From an uncultured Lachnospiraceae bacterium (lineage in GTDB: Bacteria; Bacillota; Clostridia; Lachnospirales; Lachnospiraceae): a DNA stretch of 14,421 nt. Position 1 is the stretch's first letter. Each line of letters starts with the position of its first letter. The position numbers and the translations under genes are program-made. Of this stretch, positions 8,901 through 14,379 are shown piece after piece. The stretch spans positions 1 through 14,421 of the forward strand of contig CALDIE010000173.1 in the NCBI GenBank assembly GCA_937901625.1, given 5' to 3'. Under the pieces are notes generated by a model, which saw only the letters and a program-made list of their open reading frames with translations, searched no databases and was not told the origin of the DNA.

Positions 8901-8970
8901 AGAGTACCAGGTATTTTTTCCAATCCTCCTTAAGCATCCGAAGGAGTCTTTTCGATAACGGGTTTCTCAT
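5935..8970 (-). CDS. ABC transporter permease, double FtsX domain with long heptad-repeat hairpin
   Basis: Membrane subunit of a MacB/LolCDE-type (type VII) ABC system, which usually drives extracellular work or export rather than uptake. The start at 8970 (MRNPLSKRLLRML, 1011 residues) is set by AAGGAGG 5 nt upstream and by the 10-bp gap to the ATPase gene; the longer frame to 9048 would overlap that gene. Predicted helices: TM1 at 21-39, three more around 507-625 with an FtsX motif (GTLRASGYTKREI), then a second TM1 near 660-684 and three C-terminal helices with SMVKVLGYTNGEI. The first extracytoplasmic domain holds two helical arms, about 257-331 and 393-474, made of uninterrupted seven-residue repeats of the type LQAxADx, joined by a non-repeat tip (332-392). 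The second extracytoplasmic domain (about 690-880) lacks them. Substrate cannot be told from sequence. Confidence 0.93.
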   Translation of the reverse strand: MRNPLSKRLLRMLKEDWKKYLVLFLLLTVTIGLISGLLVANDSMLIAAEESSEKYNVENGHFETKDRLSEELYARMEEEGITLYEQFCKELSEDDDKDGTEDATCRVFKIRDVINLACIMEGEMPTSNGEIAIDRMHADNVGVTVGDMILLEGRRYTVTGLVASADYSCLFKNNSDVMFDALSFNIGFVTDEEYASITGKNIWQYAFMYNEAPTDDEEEKVLADDMIERIAVLAATGGITSDKDEAEEIEDYVDEWTEILEDLEDRGNALKEQGDELQARADALQAEADELEKSGNDLQEEGTDLQSEGEALAKEGAELQAEAEAFRTEIETAAYTAMEAVSGGNLTLSQMMALASLSPSEQEAISGGFANLSEEEQVALLYKLGVVNDAQVAQMQDLQTRAEDLQKRVDALENRGEDLQAQADELQARGDALRAEADEVQAQADDLQAQADALEAEADSYQDVIDYLEELETYEDKMTELTDFVPAYANQAIKFAPEDMDSDATMGEYLLYVFVAVLAFIFGVTASNTITRDAAVIGTLRASGYTKREIIRHYSTLPVMVTLLSAIVGNALGYTWFKNFMAANYYRSYSLPLFETHYNMDALYKTTLFPVILMIAINMLMIRKKMNISPLKFLRKDLSTSRRKKAVKLPKFRFFSRFRLRILFQNAVDYLILFAGVFFVVFLMDFSTGMPATIDHHMENSDEWIIAPYQVILTDTEDKDGNPIETNAAGAEKYAMTSLKTVDGAHVGEEISVYGYSEGTTHMVMDEGLIPEGSTKDVFVSTAYQEKFRLAAGDEICLRELYEEKTYTFTVAGTYDYPGGLAVFMPLEEYKAVFGLKDGEFSGFLADEELSDIDEEYIYKTITIKDIMAVAAQLDHSMGSMLDIFSYACIFLAALILYLLTKLIIEKNASSISMVKVLGYTNGEITRLYVLLTSVMVFVSTVVSVLLAKAGVAAFWGQMMRDMTGWITFYISAKEMTRVVVMVMVGYAAVAFVDMRRIKHVPLTDALKNAE
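7551..8181 (-). repeat. Degenerate 21-bp coding repeats for the permease coiled-coil arms
   Basis: Two blocks (about 7980-8181 and 7551-7788) encode nine and eleven consecutive heptads, so the DNA reads as degenerate 21-bp tandem repeats rich in CTGCAGGCG-like triplets (Leu-Gln-Ala). Leu recurs at every seventh residue and Ala or Gly lies four residues later. The blocks flank a non-repetitive tip. The repeats are prone to unequal recombination and to assembly collapse. Confidence 0.8.
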
Positions 8971-8980
8971 CGTCTCCTCC

Positions 8981-9691
8981 TTACCACTCAAGGTCAGCTG
9001 CGCTGACCTTCTTTTCATTGATGATATTCTTACGCACCTTTCCGTCACGCAATTTGATCGTATGGTCGGCCATATACTGGATGGCCTCGTTGTGTGTTAC
9101 CATGATAATGGTATTTCCGTACTTTCGGTTTACCTCCTCGATCAACTGCAGGATTTCCTTGGATGTGTTATAGTCAAGCGCTCCCGTCGGCTCATCGCAA
9201 AGCAGGATATCCGGGTTCTTGACGATCGCGCGTCCAATGGACGTTCTCTGCTGCTGACCGCCGGAAAGCTGGTTGGGAAGCTTGTGTCTGTGTTCATATA
9301 AGCCCAGCGTTTTTAACAGATCGTCAATTTCAAGCGGATGGTCGGACAGATAGGCTCCGACTTCCACATTCTCCTTCACCGTCAGATTCGGGATCAGGTT
9401 ATAGAGCTGGAACACGTACCCCAGGTGCTTTCTCCGATACATGGTCAATGCCTTTTCATTCATATCGCGCAGCTTATCGCCATTGATGGAGATATATCCG
9501 TCATCCGCGCTGTCGATTCCTCCGATGATATTTAAAAGCGTTGACTTACCGGAACCGGAAGGTCCCAACAATACGCAAAATTCTCCTTTTCCAACCACAA
9601 AGTCCATTCCTTTTAAAACTTCCTGTTTCGAGTCTCCGCTCCCGTAGGACTTATAGACTTCATGAATTTCCAAAAACTTTTCTTCTGACAT
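8981..9691 (-). CDS. ABC transporter ATP-binding protein, MacB/LolD type
   Basis: Cytoplasmic ATPase that powers the FtsX permease encoded immediately downstream. All motifs are intact in 236 residues: Walker A GPSGSGKST (43-51), Q-loop Gln95 (YVFQLYNLIP), signature LSGGQQQR (142-149), Walker B ILLCDEPTGALD (162-173) and the H-loop His200 (MVTHN). The pattern TGALD plus YVFQxxNLxP is typical of the MacB/LolD/FtsE group. AAGGAGAGG precedes the ATG by a slightly long spacer. The stop codon overlaps the ribosome site of the permease gene, so the two are translationally coupled. Transcription probably starts at the promoter at 9737-9764, which contains a palindromic operator. Confidence 0.97.
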   Translation of the reverse strand: MSEEKFLEIHEVYKSYGSGDSKQEVLKGMDFVVGKGEFCVLLGPSGSGKSTLLNIIGGIDSADDGYISINGDKLRDMNEKALTMYRRKHLGYVFQLYNLIPNLTVKENVEVGAYLSDHPLEIDDLLKTLGLYEHRHKLPNQLSGGQQQRTSIGRAIVKNPDILLCDEPTGALDYNTSKEILQLIEEVNRKYGNTIIMVTHNEAIQYMADHTIKLRDGKVRKNIINEKKVSAADLEW

Positions 9692-9736
9692 AGTTTTCCT
9701 CTCCTTCTACTGTATTAATTTGGTCGTTTCTCATCG

Positions 9737-9764
9737 GTTATACGAACCGGTTAGTATGTTTTAA
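9737..9764 (-). promoter_or_regulatory. Promoter of the ABC transporter operon
   Basis: On the minus strand TTAAAA (9759-9764) and TATAAC (9737-9742) are 16 bp apart: a good -10 and a moderate -35. The spacer is filled by the palindrome at 9740-9757, the arrangement expected of a repressed promoter. The leader to the ATPase start would be about 40 nt. Confidence 0.6.
9740..9757. promoter_or_regulatory. Palindromic operator, TetR-family style
   Basis: ATACGAACCGGTTAGTAT is symmetric at 16 of 18 positions around AACC|GGTT. Operators of this form and length are common for TetR-family repressors of transporter genes. It spans the promoter spacer and touches the -10 box. No TetR gene lies in the window, so the partner is inferred only by resemblance. 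Confidence 0.6.
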
Positions 9765-9856
9765 CACTTGCTTTACCACGCCATTCTAATACAATCATTT
9801 CAGTATTGCAATAGTTATTTATATGAACACACATTCATTTATAATTTTTTTTTATT

Positions 9857-9878
9857 AGCGGCCCTGGATCAGGCCGCT
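9857..9878. repeat. GC-rich hairpin beside a T9 run, downstream of the ZIP gene
   Basis: AGCGGCC (9857-9863) pairs perfectly with GGCCGCT (9872-9878) around an 8-nt loop. Nine Ts lie before it on the plus strand (9845-9853), so in the direction of the ZIP gene the hairpin is followed by As, not Us. It is therefore not a canonical intrinsic terminator, although its place 41 bp after the ZIP stop suggests an mRNA 3'-end role. The rest of 9692-9918 is AT-rich without an ORF. Confidence 0.5.
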
Positions 9879-9918
9879 GAATTGGGCGGGTTATATTCTC
9901 TTTCACGTTTTCTGTTTA

Positions 9919-10707
9919 TTAACCGAGCGCTACATCCAACGCCATCATCAGGCTGAACCCACACCCAAAGAGCATGGTCGCGATATTGGAATGTTTTCCT
10001 TCCGACATTTCCGGTATCAGCTCCTCCACGGTGACATAGATCATGGCTCCTGCCGCAAAACTAAGGAGATAGGGAAGCGCGGCGCTGACTTGATTGACCG
10101 CCAGGATCGTAAGCAAAGCACCGACAGGTTCCACCGCTCCGGAAAGAACGCCGTAAAGGAAGGACCTCCCGCGGCTTAAACCTTCCGAACGAAGCGGCAT
10201 GGAAATGATCGCGCCCTCCGGAAAATTCTGAATGGCGATACCGAGTGCCAATGCCATTGCTGCCGTTGCGGTGATCGTAGATTCCCCGTTTAAAAGCGCT
10301 GCATAAACCACGCCGACTGCCATACCTTCCGGAAGGTTATGAAGCGTTACGGCAAAAACCATCATCGTCGTCTTTGCAAGTCTCGTTTTCGGTCCTTCCG
10401 ACTCCGTTGAAAAGTTGTGCACATGCGGGATCACATTATCCAATATTAACAAAAACAGGATTCCTGACCAAAAGCCGATTACCGCAGGCGCAAAGGCCAT
10501 CTTGCCAAGGCTTCCCTCCACCTGGTCCATCGCCGGTACAAGAAGACTCCATATACTTGCAGCCACCATCACACCGGCCGCAAATCCGATCAGTGCCTTT
10601 TGAATGGCCGCGCTCAGTTCCTTTTTTCTCATAAAAAATACACACGCCGCGCCTAAAGATGTCCCGATAAAAGGAATCGCCAATCCGACAATAACATCCA
10701 TTCTCAT
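9919..10707 (-). CDS. ZIP family divalent metal transporter
   Basis: Membrane transporter of the ZIP family (ZupT/GufA-like), which usually brings Zn, Mn or Fe into the cytoplasm. The 262-residue protein has about eight hydrophobic helices. It carries the two metal-site motifs, HNLPEG (123-128) in helix IV and QNFPEG (160-165) in helix V, as well as VEP (192-194) and EELIPE (228-233). A short His-containing loop (PHVHNF, 94-99) precedes helix IV. GGAGG lies 7 nt before the ATG, which fixes the start. It follows the DtxR-family regulator by 104 bp on the same strand, making co-transcription and metal-dependent control likely. A 12-bp palindrome sits in that gap. The metal cannot be decided from sequence. 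Confidence 0.95.
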   Translation of the reverse strand: MRMDVIVGLAIPFIGTSLGAACVFFMRKKELSAAIQKALIGFAAGVMVAASIWSLLVPAMDQVEGSLGKMAFAPAVIGFWSGILFLLILDNVIPHVHNFSTESEGPKTRLAKTTMMVFAVTLHNLPEGMAVGVVYAALLNGESTITATAAMALALGIAIQNFPEGAIISMPLRSEGLSRGRSFLYGVLSGAVEPVGALLTILAVNQVSAALPYLLSFAAGAMIYVTVEELIPEMSEGKHSNIATMLFGCGFSLMMALDVALG

Positions 10708-10740
10708 AGTATTTCCTCCGATTTAGTAGTAATTTTGTCC

Positions 10741-10752
10741 GATCCCGGGATC
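10741..10752. promoter_or_regulatory. 12-bp perfect palindrome upstream of the ZIP gene
   Basis: GATCCCGGGATC, flanked by TTTTG on one side and AAAA on the other, lies 34 bp before the ZIP start in the dtxR-ZIP gap. It could be an operator or a short mRNA stem. It does not resemble the DtxR-like box at 11545, so its role is open. Confidence 0.3.
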
Positions 10753-10811
10753 AAAAACCTCATTCAAACAGTCTTTACCTGTTTTATTTCCCCTTGTTCA
10801 ACATTCCATGG

Positions 10812-11510
10812 TTATGGATTTCTCCTTACATACACACCATCCGCCGCCTTTACCGCAATGGCGATCAACGTCGTCTTCCCGTCTTTTTCTTCCTGCAGAA
10901 AGTGAATGGGTCCTTCAAACTCTTCTTTCTTCTCAACTTTGATCTTGCGATCGATCTTTAATCCTATCCTTCCCAGATAATCAAGCAGATCCCCCTCCTC
11001 GCGGATACGGGCAACCATTGCTTCCTCTCCCTCTTTCAGTTCAGCAAGCGGGATCAGATCTTCTCCTTTTTCCGACTCTGCTTCATCTTCATTGCCCGGT
11101 ATCGGCGATCCGTGCGGACAATGCTTTGGATGTCCAAGGTACGCATCCAGCCTCTCTACCAGTCGCGGGCTGTCGATATGCTCTAACTTGTGCGCGTCTT
11201 CATGCGCCTCTCTCCATGTGTACCCCAGATGCTCCATCAAAAACACTTCCCACAGCCGATGCTCCCTGATCAGCGACGCGCCTCTCTCTTTCCCCTTCTC
11301 GGTAAGTTTTGAACCGTGGTAGGCTTTATATTCCAGATATCCTTCCTTTTGGAGGCGGTTTAACATCTCCGTGATCGAAGAAACCGCCACCCCCAGTTCC
11401 GTTGCCAGAACCTTGTTGGGTACATAGTCCGTGCACCCTCCTGCTTTATATATACATCGCAGATAATCTTCTCTGCTTTCCGACGAGTGTTCACCTTTTT
11501 TTTCTGCCAT
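10812..11510 (-). CDS. DtxR/MntR-family metal-dependent transcriptional regulator with C-terminal FeoA-like domain
   Basis: Metal-sensing DNA-binding repressor. The 232 residues comprise an N-terminal winged helix (about 12-72; recognition helix in VAVSSITEMLNRL), a dimerisation and metal-binding domain (about 75-135) with the characteristic HPKHCPHG (127-134), an acidic linker (138-152), and a FeoA/SH3-like domain (about 153-230). Probable ligands are Asp15, His84, His107, Glu110 and His111. Aligned by eye, His107 takes the place of Cys102 of DtxR or Glu99 of MntR, and MntR Glu11 is replaced by Arg18, so metal preference is unclear. AAGGA precedes the ATG. It is followed by the ZIP gene, its likely target, and has its own promoter with a DtxR-like box, suggesting autoregulation. 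Confidence 0.95.
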   Translation of the reverse strand: MAEKKGEHSSESREDYLRCIYKAGGCTDYVPNKVLATELGVAVSSITEMLNRLQKEGYLEYKAYHGSKLTEKGKERGASLIREHRLWEVFLMEHLGYTWREAHEDAHKLEHIDSPRLVERLDAYLGHPKHCPHGSPIPGNEDEAESEKGEDLIPLAELKEGEEAMVARIREEGDLLDYLGRIGLKIDRKIKVEKKEEFEGPIHFLQEEKDGKTTLIAIAVKAADGVYVRRNP

Positions 11511-11544
11511 ATCTTTTCCTTTCGTTACACCCTTTATTATTTGT

Positions 11545-11558
11545 TTAGGTATACCTTA
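11545..11558. promoter_or_regulatory. DtxR-like operator in the dtxR leader
   Basis: TTAGGTATACCTTA contains the perfect palindrome AGGTATACCT and TTAGG/CCT half-sites resembling DtxR-family boxes. It lies just downstream of the -10 box of the dtxR promoter, around +5 to +18, where a bound repressor would block initiation or escape. It probably mediates autoregulation and control of the ZIP gene. Confidence 0.6.
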
Positions 11559-11569
11559 TTTTTTTATGT

Positions 11570-11598
11570 ATAATACACCTTAACATTTCACTCGTCAA
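11570..11598 (-). promoter_or_regulatory. Sigma-A type promoter of the dtxR-ZIP operon
   Basis: On the minus strand TTGACG (11593-11598) and TATTAT (11570-11575) are 17 bp apart. Predicted start near 11563, giving a leader of about 50 nt that includes the DtxR-like box. Confidence 0.8.
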
Positions 11599-11607
11599 CC
11601 CCCATTT

Positions 11608-11641
11608 GTGACAGGGGGACGTACCTACTGTCACGTTTTTT
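11608..11641 (+). repeat. REP-like GTGACAG/CTGTCAC hairpin followed by six Ts
   Basis: GTGACAG (11608-11614) pairs with CTGTCAC (11628-11634) around a 13-nt loop, followed by G and TTTTTT on the plus strand. It looks like an intrinsic terminator, but no plus-strand gene lies before it. The stem and its GGGGACGTACC-type loop resemble, from memory, dispersed palindromes found near REP-associated (Y1) transposases. A second, exclusive pairing is possible: CCCCC (11599-11603) with GGGGG (11614-11618). Confidence 0.5.
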
Positions 11642-11643
11642 CT

Positions 11644-11895
11644 CCTCCGCGACTTCCTTTCGACTCCGCGGCTTCTTTTTCTCCTCCGCGTCTTCCTTTT
11701 CTCCTCCGCGACTTCCTTTTTCTCCTCCGCGACTTTTTTCCCTCCGCGACTTTTTTCCCTCCGCGACTTTTTTCCCTCCGCGACTTCCTTTGGCCTCTTT
11801 GCGACTTCCTTTCGACTCCGCAGCTTCCTTTTTCTCCTCCGCGGCTTCTTTTTCTCCTTCGCGACTTCCTTTCGCCTCCGTGGTTTTCTTCCCCG
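11644..11895. repeat. Pyrimidine-rich tandem repeat, about 13 units of 17-22 bp
   Basis: Units share the core CCTCCGCGACTT followed by a T/C-rich tail, with variants CGGCTT, CGTCTT and CAGCTT. Three consecutive units near 11731-11781 are identical 17-mers. Copies are contiguous, with no spacers, so it is not CRISPR. The minus strand is strongly purine-rich and all its frames stay open across the array, producing Lys/Arg/Glu-rich translations (for example KSRGGEK). These are best read as by-products of the repeat. It occupies most of the gene-free interval 11511-12198. Confidence 0.85.
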
Positions 11896-11975
11896 CTTTG
11901 TTCCTTCTCCCTCCCCCTCCTCATACAGTTTTTCACGCGGTTTTCCACGAAGCACTGAGGCAACAAGGATACGAG

Positions 11976-12089
11976 ATGGGAGCGCAGCCACTCCCCAATA
12001 CAATTACCGGAAAGCGGCTCACCGGAAAAATAACTCTCGCCAACGGAACTGTTTGGGTTGCGCACGATGAATACCGATTTTATAATTAG
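11976..12089 (+). CDS. Possible 37-residue small protein or C-terminal gene remnant
   Basis: ATG at 11976 follows AAGGAT with a 5-nt spacer and opens a 37-codon frame whose product begins MGAQPLPNTITGKRLTGK and ends WVAHDEYRFYN. The composition looks like ordinary globular protein, unlike the low-complexity repeat upstream. The same frame continues upstream (HEALRQQGYE) into the repeat array, so this could be the tail of a decayed gene. Against it: the last codons overlap a good promoter -10 box, and I recognise no family. Confidence 0.25.
   Translation: MGAQPLPNTITGKRLTGKITLANGTVWVAHDEYRFYN
12058..12086 (+). promoter_or_regulatory. Probable promoter of the acyltransferase gene
   Basis: TTGCGC (12058-12063) and a perfect TATAAT (12081-12086) are 17 bp apart on the plus strand. 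The predicted leader is about 105 nt. The -35 match is only 3 of 6. Confidence 0.5.
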
Positions 12090-12198
12090 GTAGAAAAAAA
12101 CGACATTGGTAATCCCCCTAACAACCCGATCTGCCCGTTAAAATATTGCCGAAGAAACATAAAAATCAAGCTCTGATCCAGTGAGGAGAAGCACTATC

Positions 12199-13449
12199 AT
12201 GACAAAAGACATCTCGCCTGAAGAAACCGTCAAGCCCGCAGGCAAGCCGCGTATAGAATATCTTGATCTGATCAAGGGAGCGGGAATCATGCTCGTGATC
12301 ATTTTTCATTGTCCTTCGGAATCGCCCCGCAACATATTGGACGGTGTGGTTACCACCTTTTTTATGCAGATCTTTTTTGTCCTGTCCGGCATCATGCTTT
12401 CGTTAACCGGTGAGTCGGGCATATCTTTAAAGCAATCCTTTATAAAAAAGGTCAAAGGTCTGCTGTTGCCCTATCTGTACTTTAGCATCGCGGATACGAT
12501 CATTTGTATTCTCCGCTATCTGGCAACCGGGAAAACCGCAGAACTTCCCGCGATCCTTCGTATCTACACCTACCAGTTTTTCTCTTTTCAGGGAATATCC
12601 GTACTGTGGTTTTTGTCTGCTCTCTTTTTGGCAGAAGTAATCTTTTCCCTCTGCCTGCGGGCAGGCAACAGCCTCCCTGTCAAGGAGGACGAAGCAAGAA
12701 ACACCAAAGTATATTTGCGCTATACCTTACCTTTCATTCTTTCACTCGTCGTCGGCTTCTTCGGGGTATACTTAATCGGCCTCATTGAGCATCGTGATCT
12801 ATTTCTGAATCTCTCCATTGTCGCCGACAGGGGTATCAGCGCCGACGAGATCAAAGATTACCGCTGGTGGGGATACGGATGGGTTCACTCCATAGCGCGC
12901 GGCATGGTAATGACGGTGTTTGTCTGCGCCGGCTATTATGGCGCCCTTTTGTGGAAATGGATTAAGAACCTCTCTCTGCCTTTGCAGTTTAAAGGTTATT
13001 CGGCCGTTCTTTTAGAGTTAGGGTTCTCCCTCGTGTTAACCGCCACGCACCTTTTGATCTATCGCGAAAACGGACGGGTAAACTCTGCCTTCTGCATCTT
13101 TGGAAGTTCGGCTCTCCTGTACTATCTGATGGGAATCACATCCACGGCAGCCGCCCTTTTTCTTGCGAGAAGCATTTGGGGGTTGCTTCGCGTCCCTCCG
13201 CTTGCTTTTATCCTTCGTATTTTCACCTACTTTGGCAAAAACTCCCTGATCGTCATGGCAACGCATCTGGACTGGTATCTTGTTTTGGCAGCATACAAGC
13301 TCCTTCTTCTCCTTCCTTTCTTTCCGCCCGAGCGTGGACATTTTAACGGAACGGAGGCGTTGCTTCGCCTTTTGATCCTGATCGGAGTGCTGCTTCTTGA
13401 GATACCGATCATCACCGTCTTTCGAATGTTTAAAAAACATTCCCGGTAA
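12199..13449 (+). CDS. Acyltransferase 3 family membrane protein (OafA/YrhL-like)
   Basis: Integral-membrane acyltransferase that probably moves an acetyl or similar acyl group from the cytoplasmic side onto an extracellular glycan, lipid or wall polymer. The 416-residue protein has about ten hydrophobic helices. It starts with the family signature RIEYLDLIKGAGIMLVIIFH: Arg18, Asp23 and the catalytic-type His37 are present. The next helix contains FFVLSGIML, also typical. The ATG at 12199 is preceded by GAGGAG about 10 nt upstream; a GTG at 12181 in the same frame overlaps that ribosome site and is less likely. The protein has no C-terminal SGNH domain. It precedes the radical SAM gene by 45 bp on the same strand. 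No polysaccharide genes are adjacent, so the acceptor is unknown. Confidence 0.92.
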   Translation: MTKDISPEETVKPAGKPRIEYLDLIKGAGIMLVIIFHCPSESPRNILDGVVTTFFMQIFFVLSGIMLSLTGESGISLKQSFIKKVKGLLLPYLYFSIADTIICILRYLATGKTAELPAILRIYTYQFFSFQGISVLWFLSALFLAEVIFSLCLRAGNSLPVKEDEARNTKVYLRYTLPFILSLVVGFFGVYLIGLIEHRDLFLNLSIVADRGISADEIKDYRWWGYGWVHSIARGMVMTVFVCAGYYGALLWKWIKNLSLPLQFKGYSAVLLELGFSLVLTATHLLIYRENGRVNSAFCIFGSSALLYYLMGITSTAAALFLARSIWGLLRVPPLAFILRIFTYFGKNSLIVMATHLDWYLVLAAYKLLLLLPFFPPERGHFNGTEALLRLLILIGVLLLEIPIITVFRMFKKHSR

Positions 13450-13494
13450 AACTCCTGAATAGAAACACATTCAATAAGGAAGAAAAATCCCACT

Positions 13495-14379
13495 ATGGAT
13501 ACTTCACAACACCAAAGCAAGCAAATATCACCGGTCACGGAAGCGGATATCGTGACTCTCATGGAGCACTGCATACTCTGTCCCCGTTTATGCGGTGTAA
13601 ACCGCGCGAAAGGGCAGCGTGGATTTTGCGGCATGGATGCTACTCTCTATGCGGCAAGAGCCGCCATGCACTATTGGGAGGAACCCTGTATCTCCGGTCC
13701 CTACGATCGCGGAACAAACCGCGCTTCCTCCGGTGCCATCTTCTTTTCCGGCTGTTCCATGCGCTGTATCTTTTGTCAAAACCATTCCATCGCCACCGAA
13801 GGAAAGGGCAAAGCAGTCTCTTTACAGGCTTTGGCTGATACGATGCTTCGCCTGCAGGATGAGGGCGCCTACAATATCAATCTGGTCACGCCAACACACT
13901 ATACACCGCAGATTGCCTGCGTTTTGGAGCGGATCCGTCACCGCCTGACCATCCCGGTGGTCTATAACACATCAGCCTATGAGCGCACGGAAACTCTCCG
14001 CATGCTCGACGGTCTTATCGATATCTACCTGCCGGATTATAAATACGCCGATCCCGAACTGGCCAAAGTCTACAGCACCACGCCCGATTACCCTGATGTC
14101 GCCCCGCTTGCGATCGCGGAAATGTTTCATCAGGTCGGCGACCCGGTGTTTGGTTCGGAAGGAAATGATGCCGGAATTATGAAAAAGGGCGTCATCGTTC
14201 GACACCTCGTTCTCCCCGGTCACACCAAAAATACGATCCGCATCCTGGACGAACTGTGGGAAAACTATGGAAATCGCATCTATGTCAGCCTGATGAGCCA
14301 GTACACTCCTGTGCTGGAGGCCTGGTTAAAAAAGGAAGATGTAAAAGAAAAGAATCTTTTGGATCTCTATCGGCGCATC
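13495..14379 (+). CDS. Radical SAM protein, PflA-like (PflX/COG1313 type), truncated by contig end
   Basis: Oxygen-sensitive enzyme with a 4Fe-4S cluster that cleaves S-adenosylmethionine to form a radical; this subgroup resembles pyruvate formate-lyase activating proteins but its substrate is unknown. The genuine sequence gives 295 residues. The N-terminal Cys cluster is CxxCxxxC plus GFCG (Cys26, Cys29, Cys33, Cys45), characteristic of this subgroup. The radical SAM motif is CSMRCIFC (Cys87, Cys91, Cys94). Further conserved segments are NLVTPTHYTP (129-138) and LPDYKYAD (179-186). The frame stays open to 14421, but codons from 14380 are adapter and encode the known artefact RSEEHTSELQS; true sequence stops at Ile295. 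AAGGAAG lies about 12 nt before the ATG. It is probably co-transcribed with the acyltransferase gene, with no evident functional link. Confidence 0.92.

Noticed and set aside
8971..9048. Longer N-terminus of the FtsX permease
   Set aside because: This 26-codon extension overlaps the ATPase gene and has no membrane or domain feature, while ATG 8970 has an excellent ribosome site.
10708..10811. Metal riboswitch or separate promoter before the ZIP gene
   Set aside because: The 104-bp gap shows only a 6-bp stem, a weak TTGAAC/TAAAGA pair and a short palindrome; it is too short and lacks conserved riboswitch features.
11608..11641. Intrinsic terminator of a plus-strand gene
   Set aside because: The structure fits, but the only upstream gene runs on the opposite strand, so it is listed as a REP-like hairpin instead.
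11644..11895. CRISPR array
   Set aside because: Units are contiguous and degenerate, with no unique spacers and no cas genes nearby.
11545..12065. Two overlapping minus-strand ORFs of 152 and 144 codons, rich in Lys, Arg and Glu
   Set aside because: Both are products of the tandem array, which lacks stops in every minus-strand frame. They also run through the hairpin or the dtxR promoter, and overlap each other.
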